Part shown: piece after piece, positions 16,494-24,723 of the stretch | How positions within the stretch are numbered: position 1 is the first letter of the stretch | Layout: every line of letters starts with the position of its first letter | NCBI GenBank assembly: GCA_947484275.1 | Contig: CANKOY010000006.1 | Coordinates: forward strand, 28,432-92,431 | DNA length: 64,000 nucleotides | Direction of reading: 5' to 3' | Origin: Planctomycetota bacterium | GTDB lineage: Bacteria > Planctomycetota > UBA1135 > GCA-002686595 | Translations under genes and position numbers: made by a program | The notes under the pieces: generated by a model | The model's input: only the letters and a program-made list of their open reading frames with translations | Databases searched by the model: none | What the model was told of the DNA's origin: nothing

Positions 16494-18158
16494 ATGAATA
16501 TTCTCGCCCTCGCGCTCTTTGCTCTCCAATCCACCCCGGAAGCGCGCAGCCTGCCGACGCAGATCCGCGACGTCACCGTCTTCGCTGACCGCGCCCTGGT
16601 CCATCGAATCGTGGACGTCCCGGCGGGCGGGGGATCCTTCGTGGTCCAAGGCCTGCCGCTCGCGGCCGATCCCGAGCAAGTGCGCGTGCGCTGCCAGGGC
16701 GGCGACGTGACCAACGTGGACGTGACCGAAGTGCGCGCGCCGACCATGGCCGATGCGCGACGTGAGGAATTGCGCAAGCAACTCGTGGACCTCGGCCGCG
16801 AGGACGCTTCGATGGAGGACGAGCGGCGCATCCTCGAGGCGGGCGTGGCCGCGGTCTCCGAGATGATGACGCTCGGTTCCAACGCGTCGAAGCCCGAGGT
16901 GCTCTCCGGCAAGCTCGACGTCGCCGCCTGGTCGAACGATCAAGACGCTCTGCTCGCGCGCCTGCGTGCGCAAAAGAAGGCGCTGCGCGCGCTTGCGCAA
17001 GAGCGCAATGAACTGTCGCGCAGGAAGCAGGAACTGGAGCAGGCACTGGGCTCCGCGGACGTGGCCGGCGGCGCGGTCTCGCGCCAAGTGGCCTTCGAGG
17101 TCATTTCCAAGGCGCGCAGCAGCGTGGAAATCGAGTACGTGGTCTCCAACGCCGGCTGGCACCCGGTCTACGACCTGCGCACGGCGGCGGACGCGAAGAC
17201 CGTGGAACTTGTGTACCGCGCCGACGTGTACCAGCGCAGCGGCGAGGATTGGAACGACGTCGACGTGTCGCTCTCCACGGCCCAGCCCCAGGTCGGTGCT
17301 CAAGGACCGGAGCCGCAGCCGTTGTGGATTCGAATTTTCGAGCCCAGCCGCGGCATGCCGAGAGCGACCGCCCCGGCGATGGAGGCAATGGCCTTCGAAG
17401 ATCGCGACGACGCCTCATACGCCAAGGGGGAATCCACTTTCGGTTTCCTCGGGGAGCCTGCCCCTGCCGCCCCGGCCCCGCGACCCTTCGCCAGCGTCGA
17501 AAGCCAAGGTCTCTCCGTGCGCTTCCACTTGCCGCGCCGCGAGTCCCTGCCCTCGCGCCCCGAACCGACGCGTGTCTTGGTGGCCGAGCAATCGCTCAAA
17601 GTCACGCCCGAGTACTTCTGCACGCCGGCCCTGGACACGAACGTGTGGCTGCGCGGCAAGGCATCGAACACCACCGACTGGACCATCCTGCCCGGCCGCG
17701 CGGCGGTGTACTTCGGAGCCGATTTCCTGGGCCATGCGGACATTGCCGCGGTTCAACCGGGAGAGGAGTTCACGCTGCACCTGGGCCGAGATCCGGGCTT
17801 TACGGTGGAGCGCGTCCAAACCGAGGATCTAGCCAAGCAGCCGGGCGTGTTCGGCTCGCGCGTGACCCAGGTGGACGCCTGGAGCCTCAAGGTCAAGAAC
17901 ACCGGCGCCTTGATCGCCGCCGCGGACGGCAGCGCGACGCTGTTCGTGCGCGAGGCACTGCCGCGAGCCACGGACGATCGCATCAAGGTCGAACTTGGCG
18001 ACGCGAAGCCGGAACCCAGCGCCGACGTGCGCTGGAAGAAGGATCGCGACGAACAGGGCTTCGTCACCTGGGCGCTGAAGGTCCCGCGCGCGGGCGATAC
18101 TCAGCTCACCTGGCGCGTGAAGATCACGTTCCCAGAGGGCGCGCACCTCAGCCGCTGA
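16494..18158 (+). CDS. MuiA-like DUF4140/DUF4139 exported protein
   Basis: 554 residues from the ATG at 16494, with a short signal-like N-terminus. The order is an N-terminal DUF4140-like strand domain (RDVTVFADRALVHRIVDVPAG), a central coiled coil (about 80-185, rich in Glu/Arg/Leu) and a C-terminal DUF4139 beta domain (YVVSNAGWHPVYDLRT, through GEDWNDVDVSLSTAQP). This is the mucoidy inhibitor A family, of unknown biochemistry and probably envelope-located. Divergent from hrpB with 121 bp between the starts; convergent with the TPR-peptidase gene across a 76-bp palindrome. Confidence 0.88.
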   Translation: MNILALALFALQSTPEARSLPTQIRDVTVFADRALVHRIVDVPAGGGSFVVQGLPLAADPEQVRVRCQGGDVTNVDVTEVRAPTMADARREELRKQLVDLGREDASMEDERRILEAGVAAVSEMMTLGSNASKPEVLSGKLDVAAWSNDQDALLARLRAQKKALRALAQERNELSRRKQELEQALGSADVAGGAVSRQVAFEVISKARSSVEIEYVVSNAGWHPVYDLRTAADAKTVELVYRADVYQRSGEDWNDVDVSLSTAQPQVGAQGPEPQPLWIRIFEPSRGMPRATAPAMEAMAFEDRDDASYAKGESTFGFLGEPAPAAPAPRPFASVESQGLSVRFHLPRRESLPSRPEPTRVLVAEQSLKVTPEYFCTPALDTNVWLRGKASNTTDWTILPGRAAVYFGADFLGHADIAAVQPGEEFTLHLGRDPGFTVERVQTEDLAKQPGVFGSRVTQVDAWSLKVKNTGALIAAADGSATLFVREALPRATDDRIKVELGDAKPEPSADVRWKKDRDEQGFVTWALKVPRAGDTQLTWRVKITFPEGAHLSR

Positions 18159-18168
18159 GGGCGGCGCC

Positions 18169-18244
18169 GCCTCGAGAAACACAGGACTCGCGTCGGCAAG
18201 GCTCCGCGGAGCACGGCCGACGCGAGTCCTGTGTTTCTGGAGGC
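18169..18244. repeat. 76-bp near-perfect palindrome between convergent genes
   Basis: Perfect 23-nt arms at 18175-18197 and 18216-18238 surround an 18-nt centre that itself contains the palindrome GCTCCGCGGAGC (18201-18212). After one mismatch on each side, outer arms GCCTC (18169-18173) and GAGGC (18240-18244) extend it. It lies between the stops at 18158 and 18255, so it could be a bidirectional terminator, but it is unusually long and perfect, has no T-tract, and could instead be a palindromic repeat element. No second copy was noticed in the window. Confidence 0.9.
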
Positions 18245-18254
18245 GACAGCGAGG

Positions 18255-19076
18255 TCAGGCGAGTCCCATTCGATCGACGCCCTCTTCGTCGAAGCCGAGC
18301 ATGTGCCCGATTTCGTGGTAGAGCGTGACGCGCAGTTCCATCACGAGATCCTCGCGGTCGGCGCAGGAGCGTTCGAGGTTGCGCTGGAACAGGTGGATCG
18401 AAGCGGGCAATTCGCCTGACTCGCCACCGCGGTCCAGTTGCGATACGCCGACGAAGAGTCCCAGCATGTCGGGCGGCGTCTCGGCGGGATTTTCGCGATC
18501 GATCAGCGCCACCGAGGGCATGGGCTCGATCAGGATCGGCGTTTCCTCGAGCGCTTCCTGGAAATCCGGATCGAGCATGCCGATCGCTTCGTCGAGCACC
18601 TCGGTCATCTCGTCTTCGTCCAGGCGCGGCGGGAACTTCCAACCCTCGGGATCGAGCCGCTCGGCCTCGCGCAAGAATGCATCGGCCGCGGCGTGATCGC
18701 CCAGGGCGTCGGCACACAGGGCCTGTCGCCCGAGGGCCGGGGCCGTGGGGTCGAGGCGCGCCGTGATCGCGAACAGGCGCGCGGCATCTTCGAGTTTCCA
18801 CTCGCGCAGTGAAATTTCCGCCGCAGTCCAGCACAGGTCCGCATCTTCCTCCGCGGGCCGATCACGGCTCGCGCGCGTCAGGGCCTCCCGTGCGCCGCGC
18901 AGGTCGTCGAGTTCCAGGCGCGCGCTGGCTTCGAGCACCCAGCGCGACGGCTCGTCCTCCGCGATGGTGCTTGCAATCTGCAGCGCTGCCTCTGGATCGC
19001 CAGCTTCGAGCGCGTCCCACGCGCGGTCGAGTTCGGTTTCTGAATCGTCGTCTACGTTGTCGCGTTGTTCAGTCAT
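18255..19076 (-). CDS. TPR-repeat protein with C-terminal zinc metallopeptidase domain
   Basis: 273 residues from the ATG at 19076. Residues 10-140 are tetratricopeptide-like helix pairs with acidic composition. Residues 150-273 form a minimal metallopeptidase of the DUF1025/PF06262 family, ending in HEIGHMLGFDEEGVDRMGL, whose HExxHxxGxxE pattern supplies zinc ligands. No signal peptide is seen, so it is probably cytoplasmic. Stand-alone versions of the peptidase domain are short proteins often encoded beside translation or envelope genes; the TPR fusion suggests substrate recognition by protein contact. It starts 15 bp from the lipoprotein gene upstream and may be cotranscribed with it. Confidence 0.85.
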   Translation of the reverse strand: MTEQRDNVDDDSETELDRAWDALEAGDPEAALQIASTIAEDEPSRWVLEASARLELDDLRGAREALTRASRDRPAEEDADLCWTAAEISLREWKLEDAARLFAITARLDPTAPALGRQALCADALGDHAAADAFLREAERLDPEGWKFPPRLDEDEMTEVLDEAIGMLDPDFQEALEETPILIEPMPSVALIDRENPAETPPDMLGLFVGVSQLDRGGESGELPASIHLFQRNLERSCADREDLVMELRVTLYHEIGHMLGFDEEGVDRMGLA

Positions 19077-19091
19077 GTCCAGGATCTTCGC

Positions 19092-19556
19092 TCACTCGTC
19101 CTCGGCCCTTGTCGCCTCGTCAGGCCGCGCTCGCGTCTCTTCGCGCAAGTCGCGGATCGAACCCTCGCGCATCGACACGAGCTTCAAGTCGCGATCGAAG
19201 AACAGCACGGCGCCGCGCATGCGTTCGACCTCGTTGCCGTAATCAATGTAGGGCGAGAGGACCTTGCTGCCCGTGGGCACACTGATCTTTACCTGCCAGC
19301 CTCCGGAGTGAAACCAGCCCCAGGCCAAGGCGCTGCCCTGTTGGGGCAATTCCCACGCGAAGAGCGGTGGACCAAGCCTGCGGAGCACGTCCTCGAGCTT
19401 CGTCGCACCGGGGCTCAGCGTAGCGAGGGCCCCCTCGGGCAACGGCTCCATGCGTGTGTCACGTTCGAAACGCACTTGCACACAGCCGCTTGTGAAAGCA
19501 CTGAGCGCGAGCACAGTGCACAGGGCGACCCGCGGAGAAAGCGGCGAAGAACTCAA
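19092..19556 (-). CDS. small lipoprotein, SmpA/OmlA-like
   Basis: 154 residues from a TTG at 19556. A lipoprotein signal (LALSAFTSGC) is followed by a short domain with the pattern L.PG.T...V...LGPP, and later FFDRDLKLVSMR, reminiscent of SmpA/BamE-type lipoproteins that sit in the outer membrane. The adjacent broken gene at 19571-19981 has the same layout and is a likely paralogue. No direct function can be assigned. Confidence 0.7.
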   Translation of the reverse strand: MSSSPLSPRVALCTVLALSAFTSGCVQVRFERDTRMEPLPEGALATLSPGATKLEDVLRRLGPPLFAWELPQQGSALAWGWFHSGGWQVKISVPTGSKVLSPYIDYGNEVERMRGAVLFFDRDLKLVSMREGSIRDLREETRARPDEATRAEDE

Positions 19557-19570
19557 TGCGAACTCGCGGC

Positions 19571-19981
19571 TCAGTAACCCAAAGACCTGAGTTCCGGTTC
19601 TCCGCGCACTTCCTGCCAGGGCAACGCGTAGCTGGCATTGCTCGCCCGCAGGCTGGCGGCGACGTGCGTTAGCACATCGCGCTCGTCGAAGAAGACCCAG
19701 GCGCGGTCGGCCCGCGTATCGCTGTTGAACATGTTGATCAGGAACAGGACCGCTCCGGCGTCCTTGGTCGTCGTGTGGTCGTAACGGTAGGCCGTGCGTC
19801 GGCCCAGCTGCACGACCTCAGTGGGCGCACCGAGGAGCTAAACCGTCTGCAATGCAGTGGTCTTGCCCGGTGCGAGCATGGCGATGTGCTTGGGATCGAG
19901 GGGTTCGTTCTGGGTCCGCCTTGCAAGGATGCAGCTTGGGAGGAGGCAGAGCAGCGCTGCGGCGAAAATGAGGTGTCGCAT
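19571..19981 (-). pseudogene. SmpA-like lipoprotein gene interrupted by an in-frame TAG
   Basis: The ATG at 19981 starts a lipoprotein signal (LLCLLPSC) and ...LAPGKTTALQTV, then TAG, and the same frame continues with LLGAPTEVVQLGRRTAYRYDH to a TGA at 19571, 136 sense or stop positions in all. The sequence on the two sides of the TAG is one continuous domain (PGKTT...V.LLGAPTEVV), so a sense codon became TAG by a single-base change or by read error. The downstream half has an internal ATG but no signal peptide. Neighbouring genes use TAG as a normal stop, which makes recoding unlikely. Confidence 0.7.
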
Positions 19982-20046
19982 GGGCGAGAGGGTAGCAGAT
20001 GGAGCGCGCGAGTCAGCGGATCGAATGCGCACAGTGGGGGATCGAG

Positions 20047-21132
20047 CTAGCCCTCGGCCACACGCGCGATCGCAGCGCCTACCCGCGGCATGCGGGCGAG
20101 CACCTGCGCGACCGAGCGCGCCGCATTGGGATGGCGCGCGAGGCAAAGCAACAGGCGTGCTAGTCGCGCGCGCGCGCGGGTTTCGTGGGCCACGGCGCGC
20201 GCATACTCGATTTCGACCTTGCGCGGCGACTCGCCATCGATCCACCGGCGTGCGCCACGGGCTGCCGCGACGCCGGTGGCCAAGGCCACCGACACGCCGC
20301 AGCCCACGACGGGGTCCACGGCACCGGCCGCATCGCCCACGAGGAACACGCCTGCCCGCGCCGGGCTCGCGGGCATGCGGCGCGCGAGCGAGCGGACTTC
20401 GGGCTCCGTCACCATTTCGCCTGCGATCTCCGCCACGCGTGGGTGCGCGAGGGCGACCTCCAACCACGCGGACGCGCCACCGCCCGTGGGCGCTCTGTCG
20501 AGCAACAGGGCGATGTTGACCCGTCGCCCGGGCAAAGGCGTCAAGTAGATCTGCCCATTGGGATCGCCGAGCAGAATCAGCACGCCGTCCATTTCGCTGC
20601 GCGCTTCGCAGCGCGCGCGCAGCCCAAATCTCTGCGGATCCGTCCACCTAGTCGGGCGCAACCAGCCTGCCGCGCGCCCGCGGGTGCCATCCGCCACAGC
20701 GAGCGTGCGCGCCGAGAAATCCTCGCCGCCCGCTTGCACATGAAACTCGCGGCCCGCGCGCTCGACCTTTGCTGTCTGGGGCACGCGAAAGATCAGCGAC
20801 TCGCGCGCGAGAGCTGCATCGAGCGTGCTCGCCAGTCGATGTCGCTCGATAGCTAGGCCAACCTCAGGGAATGGAATGACCAGAGGCGCTGCCCCTGGGA
20901 TCGAATAGGTGATGTTGCGCAGGATTTTTCCGCCGGCGAGCGCGGCGCCGAGGCCCAGTTGCTCGAGGGCGCGAACTCCGCTGGAGAGGCATCCTTCGCC
21001 GCAGGGTTTGTCGATCGGGCTCCCCTGGGGCTCGAACAGCGCCACCGTCAATCCGCTGCGGGCCGCGGCCAGGGCGCAGGCGCTCCCGCCAGGTCCGCCG
21101 CCGATCACCGCCAGATCGAAAGTCGGGTTCAT
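20047..21132 (-). CDS. FAD-dependent oxidoreductase (geranylgeranyl-reductase/SrsC-like hydroxylase)
   Basis: 361 residues from the ATG at 21132. The Rossmann FAD loop is GGGPGGS (10-16), there is a PCGEGCLSSG motif near 43-52, and the second FAD site is FLVGDAAGAVDPVVGCGVSVAL. This places it among geranylgeranyl-reductase or aromatic-hydroxylase type flavoproteins. Its start overlaps the stop of an ICMT-like methyltransferase, itself overlapping a type III polyketide synthase. That order matches srsA-srsB-srsC-type phenolic lipid loci, where the flavoprotein hydroxylates the aromatic ring. Product identity is inferred, not seen. Confidence 0.88.
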   Translation of the reverse strand: MNPTFDLAVIGGGPGGSACALAAARSGLTVALFEPQGSPIDKPCGEGCLSSGVRALEQLGLGAALAGGKILRNITYSIPGAAPLVIPFPEVGLAIERHRLASTLDAALARESLIFRVPQTAKVERAGREFHVQAGGEDFSARTLAVADGTRGRAAGWLRPTRWTDPQRFGLRARCEARSEMDGVLILLGDPNGQIYLTPLPGRRVNIALLLDRAPTGGGASAWLEVALAHPRVAEIAGEMVTEPEVRSLARRMPASPARAGVFLVGDAAGAVDPVVGCGVSVALATGVAAARGARRWIDGESPRKVEIEYARAVAHETRARARLARLLLCLARHPNAARSVAQVLARMPRVGAAIARVAEG

Positions 21133-21695
21133 CGCTCGAATCCTGCGCTCCAGCCGGGAACTTGCGCGAGCAAGCCCTCCTCCTGCCGTTTGCGGCGTGC
21201 GAGCAGCAACGCGTTGGCCGCGAACAGCACAGCGCCGCTGTACCAGGTGCCGCCGACCCAGGGCAGGGCCGCGAACTCGAGTGCTACCGCCAGATAATTG
21301 GGATGGCGCAGAAATCGATAGGGCCCGCCGTGGACCGCTCCCAGCGACGGCGCGACGACCGCGGGCGCATTCCAGCGCGGACCGAGCGTCCAAATCGTCC
21401 ACCAGCGCAGACCCTGGGCGGCGAGCAGCGCGGCGATTGCAGCGTACGCGTACCACGGAATCGGGCGTTCGCCCCGCAGGCTGAACTCGATCCATGGCGC
21501 CGCGAGAAACAACACGTGGACGACGACCATCGCGCTGTACTCCGCGGCGCTGGAGGACGCCATGCAGGGCGTGCCATTGGCCTTCAGCCGCGCGAGATTG
21601 CGGTGGGAGACAATCAGCTCCGCCCCGCGCTCGAGGGCCAGGAGCGCGATTGCGCCGATGAGAAGCGTCCCGCGGTCCGCGCCAAACTCAAGCAC
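21129..21695 (-). CDS. isoprenylcysteine carboxyl methyltransferase (ICMT)-like membrane methyltransferase
   Basis: 188 residues with about five membrane segments. The C-terminal SAM-binding signature YRFLRHPNYLAVALEF and a following helix with KRQEEGLL are those of the ICMT/PEMT family (PF04140-like). In bacteria such proteins next to type III PKS genes, for example Bacillus bpsB and Streptomyces srsB, O-methylate the alkyl-pyrone or alkyl-resorcinol product. The gene overlaps both neighbours by 4-8 bp, so the three are expressed as one unit. Confidence 0.88.
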   Translation of the reverse strand: MLEFGADRGTLLIGAIALLALERGAELIVSHRNLARLKANGTPCMASSSAAEYSAMVVVHVLFLAAPWIEFSLRGERPIPWYAYAAIAALLAAQGLRWWTIWTLGPRWNAPAVVAPSLGAVHGGPYRFLRHPNYLAVALEFAALPWVGGTWYSGAVLFAANALLLARRKRQEEGLLAQVPGWSAGFER

Positions 21696-22767
21696 GACTG
21701 GGCCACTCGAGCAGCAGGAACTCCAGCGACAGCCCAGGGCCCACGGCGGCGGCCAGGGCGACTTGTCCAGGATTCACGCGCGCACCGTCGGCGAGGGCCA
21801 ACTCGATCACCGTCAAGATCGAAGCCGAGGACAGATTTCCGAAGCGCTCCAACGATTGACGTGAGTACACGAGCCCTCCCGCGGGGAGCTCGAAGGCGGA
21901 CTCCCAGACCTCGAGCACGCGTCGACCGCCTGGGTGCATCAAGTGCAGGCCGATGTCCGCGCGGCGCTTGCCGTGGCGCGCGAGAAACGCATCCAGTGCA
22001 TCAGGAAATGCAGCAGAGAGCACTTCCGGCAGGTCGCGGTCGAGCACGATTCGCAACCCGTGATCGCCGATGTCGAAGCCCATGGTGCGCTGGGTGTCCG
22101 GCAGGAGGAACGAACCTCCGGCAAGGATGCGGGGCCTGTGCTCTGCGCGGGAATCCTGGTCTGCATTTGCCGGCTGCACGATGGCCGCAGCAGCGCCGTC
22201 GGCGAACAGGGCCGCTGCCACGAGATCGGTGCGCGTGCGCTCGCCGCCAGGGAGTGTGAGCGAGCACACTTCGACAGCCAGGACCAGGACCCGTTCGCCG
22301 CCGCGGGCCAGGGAAGCCCCAAGGCCAAGGGCGAGCCCGCCAGCTGCGCAGCCGCTTTCGGTGATCGGGATGCGGCGCACGTCGCTGCGCAGGGAAGCGC
22401 GCGAGACCAGATCCACATCCAGGGCAGGGATCGCGATCCCCGTGCAGGACACATCGATGACACAGTCGATCTCCGCGGGCGAAAGCCGAGCGCGCTCGAG
22501 CGCCAGGTGAATCGCGCGCGCGGACAATTCCAACGCATGCGTTTTCCAATGCGCGTTCCGGGCGCTGAAGTCGCTCTCGCGCAGCAAGGACTCGAGCTCT
22601 GGACCGATGTGGCGCAGTCCGACTCCCGAGCGCTCCAAGAGCGACGTGATGAAGCGCGGATCCTCCCCTGGAAACATGCCTACTAGCGTCTCGAAGGCGA
22701 GCATGCGATCCACCGTCTGAGACGGGAACGCACTGGCGATGCCGGCGATCGTGGGGGGCTGGAACAT
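21688..22767 (-). CDS. type III polyketide synthase
   Basis: 359 residues. The catalytic triad of the chalcone/stilbene synthase family is present at family spacing: Cys140 (TESGCAAGG), His278 (LMHPGGRRV) and Asn311 (RFGNLSSASI). Length is typical. Such enzymes extend an acyl-CoA starter with malonyl-CoA and cyclise it to alkylpyrones, resorcinols or related phenolics. It is the first gene of a three-gene operon with a methyltransferase and a flavoprotein, so the product is probably a methylated and hydroxylated lipidic phenol or quinone. The promoter would lie in the 291-bp divergent gap with the 5'-nucleotidase. Confidence 0.93.
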   Translation of the reverse strand: MFQPPTIAGIASAFPSQTVDRMLAFETLVGMFPGEDPRFITSLLERSGVGLRHIGPELESLLRESDFSARNAHWKTHALELSARAIHLALERARLSPAEIDCVIDVSCTGIAIPALDVDLVSRASLRSDVRRIPITESGCAAGGLALGLGASLARGGERVLVLAVEVCSLTLPGGERTRTDLVAAALFADGAAAAIVQPANADQDSRAEHRPRILAGGSFLLPDTQRTMGFDIGDHGLRIVLDRDLPEVLSAAFPDALDAFLARHGKRRADIGLHLMHPGGRRVLEVWESAFELPAGGLVYSRQSLERFGNLSSASILTVIELALADGARVNPGQVALAAAVGPGLSLEFLLLEWPSRA

Positions 22768-23058
22768 CGGCGACCGACCATGGTCCCACGGCGACGGGGT
22801 GCCGCCAGTGTTTTCTTTGGGCTATGCGCGTGGTCGGTGTGCGCCGAGAGCCGGGCGCTGGCCAGCTCGGCGAGCATCGCCGTAACTTGCCTGGGGAATC
22901 AGCCCACTAGTCGCCCGGGGCGCCGAGGAGTCCTGGGAGTCAGAACGCTGGAGGCGGGAGAAACTCCTGGGGCTCACCCTGATAAGGCACACAAGAAATC
23001 AACACTGCGGTTGGGCCGCCGCTCGCTCAATCGGACAGGGGCCGACTACCATGCGTAC

Positions 23059-24723
23059 GTGAAATCTCACTCCACCTCACGACGCTGTGACGCCGCCCGT
23101 GCCTGGACGCGGGTGCGCATATTGGTGGCCGCTTTCGTGTGCGCGGCCAGCGCCAACGGGGCTTCCGCCCAAGCGCAGGCGCCGCAGCCGATTCATCCGG
23201 AGGCGCTGCAGCCGATTCATACAGAGGCGCTGCAGCCGATTCAAGCAGACGCGCTGCAGCCGATTCATTTGGTGATCCTGCACACCAACGACATCCACGG
23301 TCAGGTCCAGACGCGCAAGGCGACCTGGCTTTCGAAGGAGTCGCCGCCCGACATCGGTGGGCTGGCGCGCCTGGCGGCGAAGGTCGCCGAGCAGCGCGTC
23401 ACCGAGCCCGCGGCGATCGTCGTGGACGCGGGCGATTGGTACCAAGGAACACCGGAGGGTGCGCTGGATCGCGGACTGCCTTTCGTGCAGGCCCTGGCGC
23501 TCGTCGGATTCGACGCCATGTGTGTCGGCAATCACGAGTTCGATCACGGCATTGCCAATCTGGCGCGCATCGTGCTCGGGGCGAAGGTGCCCGCAATCCT
23601 GGCCAACGTTCGCGCCACAGCGGAAGGCGAACGGTTGCCCTGGGCCAAGCCTTGGATCATCGTCGAGCGGGCCGGCGTGCGCGTGGCCCTCGTGGGACTC
23701 TTGACCACCGTGACGCCGGAGATCACGCATGTGGAGACGCGCGCCTTGGCTTTCGCGAATTGCGCGGAGGAGCTGCGGCGCGCTCGAGCGGAAATCGGCG
23801 ACAAAGCGGACCTGATCGTTCCCGTGGGGCACATTTCCGTGGAGGAGGCGCGCGAACTTGCGAAGTTCGAGCCCGGCCTGCCCTTGATCGTCTCGGGTCA
23901 CTCGCACACGTACCTCAAGCAGGGGCTGCGGGCCGGAGAGACGCTGATCGTCCAGGCGGGCTCGAAGGCCAGCGCCTTGGGGCGCGTGGATCTGTGGCTC
24001 GACCCGGGCACGTTCGCCGTGGTGCGCACCGAAGCACGCCTGATCGACCTGATTGAGGAGCCCGGCGATCCGTTGCTGACGCTGCCTTGGGTCGCCGCCG
24101 TGTCGCGCGCCTGCCTCGAATTGATCAGCCGCGCCTCCGCGGACCTCGAGACGGTGGTCGGCGAGTTGGAGGAACCGTTGCAGCGCGCCCCCGTGGCAGG
24201 CTGCTCGCCGCCGGGGCTGTGGATCGCCGACGCGCTTCGAGAGCGCATGGGCGCGGACATTGGAGTTCACAATCGCGGTGGGACGCGCTGTGATCTCGAG
24301 GCCGGGCCGCTGACGCGGCGCGACCTGTTCGAGCTTTTGCCCTTCGACAACGAAATCGTGGCCCTGGAGTTGAGCGGCGCCCAGCTTGAAAGTGCAGTGC
24401 GGCGCTCGATCGAGGGCACGACGCACACCGGACTCGATTTTTCAGGGCTGAAGTTGTTCGTCCGGCGCCAGACAGATCGCAGCCTGCGTCTGCTGCGCAT
24501 CGAGATCGGCTCCAAGGCGCTCGATCCCAAGCTGACCTACCGCGTGGCCACCAACAGTTTCCTGGCCAACGGCGGCGACGGCCTCGCGGAATTTCAGGCC
24601 GCCACCACGCGCGTCGTCGATCCGGCGTTGATGCGCGAAGCCCTCGAAGCGCACGTGGCGAAAAGCCCGCGCGTCCGCATGCCCAGGAATTTTTCCGAAC
24701 GCTTCGCGGAGGAAGGACCTTGA
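23059..24723 (+). CDS. secreted 5'-nucleotidase / bis-metallophosphatase
   Basis: 554 residues from a GTG at 23059, selected because it starts a signal peptide ending near GASA-QA; the frame is open back to 22780 without a plausible leader. An octapeptide repeat (residues 41-70) precedes the calcineurin-like domain: LHTNDIHG, GDWYQGTP, GNHEFDHG and SGHSHT supply the two-metal site. The C-terminal 5'-nucleotidase domain carries NRGGTRCDLEAGPLT and the TNSFLANGGDG loop that binds the nucleoside. Periplasmic members release phosphate from nucleotides. The VWA-HEAT gene overlaps its stop by TTGA. Confidence 0.93.
   Translation: MKSHSTSRRCDAARAWTRVRILVAAFVCAASANGASAQAQAPQPIHPEALQPIHTEALQPIQADALQPIHLVILHTNDIHGQVQTRKATWLSKESPPDIGGLARLAAKVAEQRVTEPAAIVVDAGDWYQGTPEGALDRGLPFVQALALVGFDAMCVGNHEFDHGIANLARIVLGAKVPAILANVRATAEGERLPWAKPWIIVERAGVRVALVGLLTTVTPEITHVETRALAFANCAEELRRARAEIGDKADLIVPVGHISVEEARELAKFEPGLPLIVSGHSHTYLKQGLRAGETLIVQAGSKASALGRVDLWLDPGTFAVVRTEARLIDLIEEPGDPLLTLPWVAAVSRACLELISRASADLETVVGELEEPLQRAPVAGCSPPGLWIADALRERMGADIGVHNRGGTRCDLEAGPLTRRDLFELLPFDNEIVALELSGAQLESAVRRSIEGTTHTGLDFSGLKLFVRRQTDRSLRLLRIEIGSKALDPKLTYRVATNSFLANGGDGLAEFQAATTRVVDPALMREALEAHVAKSPRVRMPRNFSERFAEEGP
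23179..23268 (+). repeat. 24-bp tandem repeat encoding an ALQPIHTE-type octapeptide
   Basis: Units begin at 23179, 23203, 23227 and 23251 (the last is 18 bp), each close to GCGCTGCAGCCGATTCAT followed by two variable codons. They encode PQPIHPEA, LQPIHTEA and LQPIQADA type repeats between the signal peptide and the phosphatase domain. The last unit runs directly into the domain's first strand, suggesting slippage duplication of the linker. Confidence 0.9.

Noticed and set aside
16373..16912. N-terminal extension of the HrpB frame to 1027 residues
   Set aside because: It lies antisense to the MuiA-like gene, has no helicase similarity, and HrpB length and Walker A position fit the ATG at 16372.
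19838..19842. TAG as a pyrrolysine or recoded codon
   Set aside because: Other genes here, such as 804-1631 and 1757-3253, end at TAG, and no pyl genes or context support it; mutation or read error is simpler.
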